Assembly (NCBI RefSeq): GCF_001307295.1
Contig: NZ_CP012705.1
Location: 1-19,860, forward strand
From: Sphingopyxis macrogoltabida
Lineage (GTDB): Bacteria > Pseudomonadota > Alphaproteobacteria > Sphingomonadales > Sphingomonadaceae
Direction of reading: 5' to 3'
Length of the DNA stretch: 19,860 nt
The translations under genes and the position numbers were made by a program. This document shows, one piece after another, positions 14,023-19,860 of this stretch. The notes under the pieces are model-generated. The model was not told the DNA's origin. It ran no database searches and saw only the letters and a list, made by a program, of their open reading frames with translations. Positions within the stretch are counted from its first letter, which is position 1, and each line of letters begins with the position of its first letter.

Positions 14023-15757
14023 TACTCCACGGCGGCCGCTGCTGAACCCCGTTCTGCGCTTCATCAAGGACCCCAAACCGGAAGGGGTGTCCGGCGGCGG
14101 AAAGAACGCGAGCAGCATCAAGACGGACCGCCTGCCCGAACAGCGGCGCGTGCTGTCTCGACAGTTCCTTGCCCTGTCCGAAGAGACGGCGCAGCGCCCC
14201 CGGTTCGATGGACGCGTTGTGCTCTACGCGGCGATGTTCGACGACTCCCTTGCGCCCAGCTACACGCCCTCGGACCTCTTTAGCCCGACGCGGGATGCGC
14301 GGCTCATTGCTCCTTATCGGTCGGGATACCTCGTCGAAGTGGCGGCGAACCAGCTTCCCGCTTTTGCGCGCCTCGTGCAGCGCACGGACCTGGCCAAGGA
14401 ACAGGTGGACATCTCTCGCATCGAAGCCGTCCGCTTTTTCGAGAACGAGGATACCACCGGAGCCACGTCTCTGGACGAGATTTGGGATGCTGCGCCGGAA
14501 ACCAAGGGAGGCAGGGCCTTCACAGTCTGGCTCATGCCTCTGCGCGGCCGCGATGCCTCAGAAGAACTGATCGAGCGCTTTGCTGCGCTCCGCGATGGCA
14601 CGATCACACCGCCGCCGCCTCTTCTGGCGGGCGTCGATCTCGACGCCGAGAGCGATGTTCCGGTCGTGATGCGGCGCAGCCTGCGTGCGGCGGGCGCGAG
14701 CGGCGACCGCATTAATCTCGCGATGCGGGCTTATCGCCTGCGCCGTCGGGCGCGCACAACGGTTCTCGTTGCGTCGCGGGCCGCGCTTGGCCAGCTTGTC
14801 GCGTCCGGCACCGTATTCCGTATCGAGCCGGTACAGCCGATAAGCTCCACCTCGCCCGGGGAGGGTCGGGAGCCGGACCGCCCTTTACCGGAAAACTTGA
14901 CGATGCTGCCAATCGTCGGCGTCGTTGATGGCGGCATGACGGCGGGGTCCTACCGTCATGCAGAGGCATGGCGCGCGCCGCCGCTCGTCGCTGATGGCGC
15001 GGCCGATACCCAGCATGGAAATTGGGTAACCTCTCTCGTGGTGCAGGGTCATGACTGGAACAACAATCTCACCCTGCCGCCGCTCTACTGCCAGGTCGGC
15101 ACGGCCCAAGCCCTCGCAAAGCAAGCGTCGGGGGTCTTCGTCGACCCTCAGGATTTTATCGCCTATGTGGATGGAGTGATGGCAGCAAACCCGGACACGC
15201 GGGTTTGGAATTTCTCCCTCAATCAGGCCTACGCCTGCGATCTCGAAGCCGTGAGCGCGCTCGGGCATGATATTGCCTTGCTGGCGCGCAAGCACCGCGT
15301 GCTGCCCATCATCTCCGTAGGCAACAAGCCGGGCTCCCGGCTTCAGCCGCCCGCCGATTGCGAAGCGGCGATCACAGTCGGAGGCCGGAGTCACGACGGC
15401 AACGGCGATCCGGCGGGGGAATGTCCCGTGAGCCTGTGTGGGCCAGGGCCGTCCAGTATGCTCAAGCCCGACCTCTCGCATTTTTCGCACGTCCGCGTCT
15501 TGGGCGGGCATCTCATTCGGGGGTCGAGCTTCGCAACGTCCCTCACGTCGCCGCTCGCTGCACACACGATGGAGCGGGTGCGCGACGCCTCTCCGGACCT
15601 TGTGAAGGCTCTGCTGCTGCACAACTCGGACGGGATGAACTTCGATCCGGCCATGGGCTTTGGCACCCCGTCGGCCGCCTCGCTGCCCTGGGAGTGCCGA
15701 CCTGGCTTTGTTACGCTGCAATGGCGCGCGACGCTTCGCCCTGGCGCAGCCTATTAG
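14015..15757 (+). CDS. ietS: S8 subtilisin-like serine protease, IetS-like, C-terminus cut off by transposon
   Basis: 580 residues remain. The N-terminal 290 residues are a non-catalytic region; the S8 core follows with Asp305 (GVVDGG), His334 (QHGNWV) and Ser505 (RGSSFATSL), plus the oxyanion-region Asn in ISVGNKPGS. In IetAS the protease is the toxic partner of the AAA+ ATPase. The ATG at 14015 has AAGGAGG 6 bases upstream and overlaps ietA by 8 bases. The frame ends RPGAAY then TAG at 15755-15757, and the G of that stop is the first base of the transposon. The stop is therefore created by the insertion and the original C-terminal region continues beyond the element, outside this window. 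The catalytic domain is intact on paper; whether the truncated protein folds or is toxic is unknown. Confidence 0.82.
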   Translation: MVDTPRRPLLNPVLRFIKDPKPEGVSGGGKNASSIKTDRLPEQRRVLSRQFLALSEETAQRPRFDGRVVLYAAMFDDSLAPSYTPSDLFSPTRDARLIAPYRSGYLVEVAANQLPAFARLVQRTDLAKEQVDISRIEAVRFFENEDTTGATSLDEIWDAAPETKGGRAFTVWLMPLRGRDASEELIERFAALRDGTITPPPPLLAGVDLDAESDVPVVMRRSLRAAGASGDRINLAMRAYRLRRRARTTVLVASRAALGQLVASGTVFRIEPVQPISSTSPGEGREPDRPLPENLTMLPIVGVVDGGMTAGSYRHAEAWRAPPLVADGAADTQHGNWVTSLVVQGHDWNNNLTLPPLYCQVGTAQALAKQASGVFVDPQDFIAYVDGVMAANPDTRVWNFSLNQAYACDLEAVSALGHDIALLARKHRVLPIISVGNKPGSRLQPPADCEAAITVGGRSHDGNGDPAGECPVSLCGPGPSSMLKPDLSHFSHVRVLGGHLIRGSSFATSLTSPLAAHTMERVRDASPDLVKALLLHNSDGMNFDPAMGFGTPSAASLPWECRPGFVTLQWRATLRPGAAY

Positions 15758-15801
15758 GCCCAGTCGGCCCGAAGCTGCGATTTTGGTCATCTTGGAGAAC
15801 A
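15757..15801 (+). repeat. Left terminal inverted repeat of the transposon
   Basis: 45 bp starting GGCCCAGTCGGCCCGAAGCT, matching the reverse complement of 19816-19860 with three mismatches (at positions 31, 35 and 39 of the repeat). It would be bound by the transposase at each end. About 38 bp is usual for the family; the match here continues slightly further. Confidence 0.93.
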
Positions 15802-15878
15802 CGTCGGGAACGGGCTGGTTGTTGTTGACGATCGCCCATGCGAGGAACGACGTTCCGCTCCGATAAGGGAGCGGCGTT

Positions 15879-18788
15879 ATGAGCCTTGGCGTTTCGAGTG
15901 GGGATCTGATCGGCTCCTGGAGCCTGAGTTTTTCGGACATCGCGTTCGTGACCGGCAAAGCGGAGACGGCACGACTGGGATTGGCGGTTCAGCTTAGATT
16001 TTTCGCCGGGCATGGCTTCTTTGTGCCGGATCATGCGTCGATACCCTCCGACGGTGTCTTGTATCTGGCGGAGCAACTTGGTCTCGATGCCAAATCCGTG
16101 AACCACTATGATTTTTCCGGGCGCACCGCCCGCCGGCATTGCGCGGAGATTTTGCGGCATCTCGGGTTCCGCCGTATGACGCAGACGGATCGCAGGGCGT
16201 TGTCGAGGTGGATTTCCGACGATCTTTGTGCGGGCGGGCAGCCGATCAATGCCATGCTCGAGCATGTTTTCCTGTGGTGCCGCGACCGCCGTATCTATGG
16301 GCCGTCGCGCAAGGAGCTGGAACGCCTCGTCCGTTCGCAACGACACCTCTATCTGGAGGCCCTGTTGGCCCGAGTCCGCGATCGGCTTGCGCCGGATGCG
16401 GTCGCCTTGCTGGAAGCCTCGCTCGCCGATCCCGATGGCCCGACCGGCTTCAACACGATGAAGGGGGATGCAGGTCAGGCGACGCTCGAAAACATTCTTG
16501 GCGTGACCGCCAAACTCGCCTTTATCCAACGGCTTGCTCTTCCCCGAGATTTCCTATCGGTCACGGGCAAGGCATGGGTCGATCAGATCGTTCGCCGGGT
16601 TGCCGGCGAGAAAGCCTCGGAGATGCGCCGGCATGTACCGGCGCGCCAGCTCGGGCTCTATGCCGTTTATCTGATGGCGCGGGAAGCTCAGCTTACGGAT
16701 GCGATGGTCGACCTGCTGATCGAGACGGTCCATAAGATCGGATCGCGCTCGAAACGCAAGGTGGTGGGCGATATCGCGAAAGACATCGAGCGGGTCTATG
16801 GCAAGGAGCGACTCCTGGTCGAGATTGCCAGCGCTTCGATCGACGATCCATCCGGGCGCATCTGCGATGTCATTTTCCCAATCGCCGGCAAGGACAAACT
16901 GGCGGCGATCATCAAGGAAAGCCAGGCAAAGGGCGCCTTGGATCGGCGGATCTACAAGGTGATGCGGAGGTCATGGGCCAATCATTATCGCCGTATGCTG
17001 CCAAGCCTGCTTTCGGCACTGGAGTTCCGGTCGAACAACGCCGTGTGGCGTCCGGTGCTGGCGGCCCTGGACTGGATCAGAAGCAAAGTGGATGATGGAT
17101 GCCGCTACGTGCCGCCGCACGCAGTGCCGGTCGACGAGGTCATTCCGGCGAGATGGCGCAGTTCCGTCATTGATGAAGAGGGGCGCGTAAACCGGATCAG
17201 TTATGAGCTTTGTGTCCTCGCGCAACTGCGCGATCGCATCCGTTCTAAGGAAATCTGGGTTGTCGGGGCGGACCGATACCGCAATCCCGATGACGATCTT
17301 CCCAAGGACTTCGATGCGCGGCGAGAAGCATATTACACAGGATTGAACCTGACGGCGGATGCGCGTGCATTTTCAAGCGCCATCCGGGAAGAGCTTGCTC
17401 AGGAACTGTTGCTCCTCAATGCCAATATTCCCCGGAACGACAAGGTTCGGCTGCTGTGGCGCGGCGAGAACCGTATATCTCTCACCCCGTTCAAACCCTT
17501 GCCCGAACCCAGGGGTCTCGCCTCGATCAAGACCGAGATCGGCCAACGCTGGCCGATGACCGGGCTGCTCGACGTACTGAAGGAGGCTGCCCTTGATACG
17601 GGACTTCTCGAAGCGTTCGAAACATCGGCCTCGCGTGTTGCACTGCCGAAAACCGCGCTGGATCAACGTCTCCTGCTATGCCTCTACGGCCTGGGAACGA
17701 ATGCCGGGCTCAAGCGGATCGCCGGCGCCACCCCCGATGTCAGCTATGAAGAGCTGCTGCATGTCCATCGCCGCTTCGTTCATGCCGCGGCGCTCAAGGA
17801 GGCGTGTGCCAGGGTTGCGAATGCGACCCTGGCAATCCGCAATGCTGCAGTCTGGGGGGACGCCGGCACGGCCTGTGCGTCAGATTCCACAAAGTTCGGA
17901 GCCTGGGATCGCAACCTGATGACGGAATGGCATGCGCGTTATGGTGGACGGGGCGTCATGATCTACTGGCATGTCGAACGACGCGCGACATGCGTCTATT
18001 CCCAGCTCAAGCGCTGCTCTTCCTCCGAGGTCGCCTCCATGATCGAGGGCGTGCTGCGCCATTGCACCGACATGGAAATCCAGCGACAATATGTTGATAG
18101 TCATGGCCAAAGCGCGGTTGGCTTTGCATTTTGCCGGCTTCTCGGATTTGAGCTTGCACCCCGCCTGAAAGCGATCGCTCGCCAGAAGCTGGCTCTTCCC
18201 GATGTCGGCATGCGAACGCGGCTTCCCCACTTGCAGCCGATCCTCTCCAGTCCGATCAACTGGGATGAGATCGAGCAGCAATATGACGAGATGGTCAAAT
18301 ATGCAGCCGCGATGCAGACAAAAACCGCCGACCCGGAGGCGATCCTGCGCCGGTTTAGCCGCTCCGAGGTGATGCACCCGACCTACAAGGCGTTGAGTGA
18401 GCTGGGCCGCGCGGTCAAGACGATCTTCCTGTGCCGGTATCTGCGCGAGGAGTCCTTCCGCCGCGAAATTCATGAAGGCCTGAATGTCGTTGAAAACTGG
18501 AACAGTGCCAATGGGTTCGTTTTCTTCGGCAAGGGCGGCGAGATCGCCACTAACCGCATCGATGAGCAGCAGCTCTCGGTCCTGGCGCTACATTTGCTGC
18601 AAGCGTCGCTTGTCTATGTGAACACCCGAATGCTTCAGAGCGTGCTGGTGGAACCGAAATGGACGGGCCGGATGACGCCGGATGATTATCGCGGCCTCAC
18701 ACCGCTGATTTACAGCCACGTCAATCCTTATGGCCGCTTCGACCTCGATCTGAATAGCCGGATCGATTTTGGGCGGCTTGCTGCCTGA
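15879..18788 (+). CDS. tnpA: Tn3-family transposase TnpA
   Basis: A 969-residue transposase, normal full length for the family, that carries out replicative transposition through a cointegrate. The N-terminal part ([13 protein letters not shown], then [11 protein letters not shown]) is the DNA-binding region that reads the terminal repeats. The catalytic D-D-E residues are Asp669 ([10 protein letters not shown]), Asp740 (QYVDSHGQS) and Glu872 ([13 protein letters not shown]). The ATG at 15879 follows a purine-rich AAGGGAG ribosome site at 15865-15871. No frameshift or internal stop is present, so the enzyme should be active and the insertion may be recent. It is oriented from the left repeat inward, in the same direction as tnpR. 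Confidence 0.95.
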   Translation: MSLGVSSGDLIGSWSLSFSDIAFVTGKAETARLGLAVQLRFFAGHGFFVPDHASIPSDGVLYLAEQLGLDAKSVNHYDFSGRTARRHCAEILRHLGFRRMTQTDRRALSRWISDDLCAGGQPINAMLEHVFLWCRDRRIYGPSRKELERLVRSQRHLYLEALLARVRDRLAPDAVALLEASLADPDGPTGFNTMKGDAGQATLENILGVTAKLAFIQRLALPRDFLSVTGKAWVDQIVRRVAGEKASEMRRHVPARQLGLYAVYLMAREAQLTDAMVDLLIETVHKIGSRSKRKVVGDIAKDIERVYGKERLLVEIASASIDDPSGRICDVIFPIAGKDKLAAIIKESQAKGALDRRIYKVMRRSWANHYRRMLPSLLSALEFRSNNAVWRPVLAALDWIRSKVDDGCRYVPPHAVPVDEVIPARWRSSVIDEEGRVNRISYELCVLAQLRDRIRSKEIWVVGADRYRNPDDDLPKDFDARREAYYTGLNLTADARAFSSAIREELAQELLLLNANIPRNDKVRLLWRGENRISLTPFKPLPEPRGLASIKTEIGQRWPMTGLLDVLKEAALDTGLLEAFETSASRVALPKTALDQRLLLCLYGLGTNAGLKRIAGATPDVSYEELLHVHRRFVHAAALKEACARVANATLAIRNAAVWGDAGTACASDSTKFGAWDRNLMTEWHARYGGRGVMIYWHVERRATCVYSQLKRCSSSEVASMIEGVLRHCTDMEIQRQYVDSHGQSAVGFAFCRLLGFELAPRLKAIARQKLALPDVGMRTRLPHLQPILSSPINWDEIEQQYDEMVKYAAAMQTKTADPEAILRRFSRSEVMHPTYKALSELGRAVKTIFLCRYLREESFRREIHEGLNVVENWNSANGFVFFGKGGEIATNRIDEQQLSVLALHLLQASLVYVNTRMLQSVLVEPKWTGRMTPDDYRGLTPLIYSHVNPYGRFDLDLNSRIDFGRLAA

Positions 18789-18930
18789 CCGGGGCCTTTC
18801 CGCTCGCACCATTTGGGTGCACCCGAACGTGACGATCGGAAGTGACATATACGACATGTCACAAAAGGGTGGTTCCGTCACCAATGTTACTGTACGAGGG
18901 CAAAGCCACCCTAATGTGACGGATTTGCCC
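18789..18930. promoter_or_regulatory. res site (resolution region) between tnpA and tnpR
   Basis: The gap between tnpA and tnpR is rich in short inverted repeats, as expected for resolvase-binding subsites. GTGACAT (18842-18848) pairs with ATGTCAC (18856-18862), and TCCGTCAC (18874-18881) pairs with GTGACGGA (18916-18923). The shared GTGAC/GTCAC half-site recurs throughout. Resolvase bound here would resolve cointegrates and probably repress its own gene. The subsite layout is inferred. Confidence 0.65.
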
Positions 18931-19797
18931 ATGACCCGCGTCGGCTACGCCCGCGTCAGCACCATCGACCAGGATCTCGACATCCAGGTTGCCCGGTTGA
19001 AGGCAGCGGGCTGTGAAATCCTCCGCTCCGAAACAGGCTCGGGCGCATCGCGCACTGGACGCACGGAGCTTGAGACGATCATGCAGTTCCTGCGCGCCGA
19101 TGACGAACTCGTCGTCCTGCGTCTCGATCGGCTCGGTCGCTCCACACGCGATGTTCTCAATCTGGTTCATGAACTCGACCAGAAGGGAGCCTCATTGCGG
19201 GTGCTTGAGCCGGAGGTGACGACGGCCGGAAGCATGGGGCGGATGGTGATCACCATTCTGGGCATGGTCGCGGACATGGAACTGACGTTCATCAAGGACC
19301 GGCAGCGCGCCGGGATCGAGGCGGCGCGCGCCGAAGGCGTCTACAAAGGCCGGAAGAAAAACATCGATGACGATGAAATCCGACGCCGGATCACCGCCGG
19401 CGCGAGCAAGGCCAGCGTCGCGCGCGACCTCAAGATCTCAAGAATGACCGTCTATCGGGCGCTTGACGTCATTCCTTCAAGGATCGGGCTGCCGGAAAAG
19501 CCGCCTTCTGTCACCATCGCCCTGCATCTGACCATCGAGAACTTCAACAAGCATGGTCGTGGCAGAAAGCCCGCTCGCGAGCGCATTGAGGCGATGCTGG
19601 AGCGGGATTACCAGATGCAAAAGACCGGGAACTGCGATTACACGCTGACCGTCGCCTATGATCAGGGTGCCGATGGCGTCAGCCTCGATGATGAGATCGC
19701 ATCTCTCCAGACAGAGATGTTCAACATCGCAGAGAGCTACAGGTGCTCGATCGAGACCGATGTTTACGAGATTGGAGGACAAGAGCGAGCCTGGTAG
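18931..19797 (+). CDS. tnpR: Serine resolvase TnpR with a 100-residue C-terminal extension
   Basis: A 288-residue site-specific recombinase that resolves cointegrates at the upstream res. The N-terminal catalytic domain is classical: VGYARVSTIDQDLDIQ with catalytic Ser10, then LVVLRLDRLGRSTRDV and FIKDRQRAGIEAARAEG. A DNA-binding helix-turn-helix (ASKASVARDLKISRMTVYRAL) ends near residue 185, where resolvases of this size normally stop. About 100 more residues follow (SVTIALHLTIENFNKHG to GGQERAW), in frame, ending 18 bases before the right terminal repeat. I do not recognise this extra domain. I chose ATG 18931 because the GYARVS core begins there; in-frame upstream starts would run through res. 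Confidence 0.88.
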   Translation: MTRVGYARVSTIDQDLDIQVARLKAAGCEILRSETGSGASRTGRTELETIMQFLRADDELVVLRLDRLGRSTRDVLNLVHELDQKGASLRVLEPEVTTAGSMGRMVITILGMVADMELTFIKDRQRAGIEAARAEGVYKGRKKNIDDDEIRRRITAGASKASVARDLKISRMTVYRALDVIPSRIGLPEKPPSVTIALHLTIENFNKHGRGRKPARERIEAMLERDYQMQKTGNCDYTLTVAYDQGADGVSLDDEIASLQTEMFNIAESYRCSIETDVYEIGGQERAW

Positions 19798-19815
19798 ATC
19801 GCCATGTTCAATCTT

Positions 19816-19860
19816 TGTTCTTCAACATGGCCAAAATCGCAGCTTCGGGCCGACTGGGCC
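19816..19860 (-). repeat. Right terminal inverted repeat of the transposon
   Basis: Reverse complement of the left repeat with 42 of 45 matches. It runs exactly to the last base of the window, so the outer boundary and the flanking target sequence are not visible. Confidence 0.93.

Larger units (their letters stand above)
15757..19860 (+). mobile_element. Cryptic Tn3-family transposon inserted in ietS
   Basis: A 4104-bp element bounded by 45-bp inverted repeats that match at 42 of 45 positions and carrying only tnpA, a res-like region and tnpR, all in one direction. There is no cargo gene. It interrupts ietS after AT-rich TATTA (15752-15756), a plausible 5-bp target. The matching duplication would lie just beyond the window and cannot be seen. 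The ends start GGCCCAGTCGG rather than the GGGG of the classic Tn3 and Tn21 groups, so it belongs to another branch of the family. Confidence 0.92.

Noticed and set aside
18769..18930. Longer N-terminus for tnpR
   Set aside because: It would overlap tnpA and encode residues from the res repeats; the resolvase core begins at 18931.

Overview
The window looks like the backbone and an accessory island of a GC-rich alphaproteobacterial plasmid; a sphingomonad or rhizobial relative is my guess, from gene types and GC content only. The left end carries an iteron origin (six 16-bp repeats, a consensus DnaA box and an AT-rich stretch). It is followed on the minus strand by a tightly overlapped operon parA - ribbon-helix-helix partition protein - repA. 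The operon starts at a sigma70-like promoter whose -10 box sits inside a perfect 13-bp inverted repeat, and related repeats recur inside the 3' end of parA. Between this backbone and the island lies a decayed, frameshifted umuC tail (about 2661-3064).

From 3149 to 15757 everything is on the plus strand and reads as a defence/stability island in four modules. (1) A two-gene unit: an XRE helix-turn-helix fused to a large dynamin-like P-loop NTPase, then a DUF262 (GmrSD-like) protein with a C-terminal HNH-type motif. I do not recognise this pair as a named system; it is the best candidate here for something undescribed. (2) A HigBA toxin-antitoxin pair. (3) A restriction-modification-like operon: a short N6-methylase-like protein without a visible NPPY motif, a full Eco57I-like methylase with NPPY, and a superfamily 2 helicase with an N-terminal GIY-YIG-like domain. 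(4) An AAA+ ATPase and subtilisin-like protease pair matching the IetAS plasmid-stability/anti-phage system first described on Ti plasmids.

Module 4 is broken. A compact Tn3-family transposon (15757-19860; tnpA, res region, tnpR, 45-bp near-perfect terminal repeats, no cargo) is inserted in ietS, and its first base completes a TAG stop codon. The protease keeps its D/H/S triad but loses its C-terminal end. The transposon's right tip is the last base of the window, so the rest of ietS and any target-site duplication lie outside it.

The modules fit one plasmid strategy: replication and partition on the left, then layered phage/plasmid exclusion and addiction functions. higB and ietA both have TTGACA promoters placed so that transcription would start at or next to the start codon, suggesting leaderless mRNAs.
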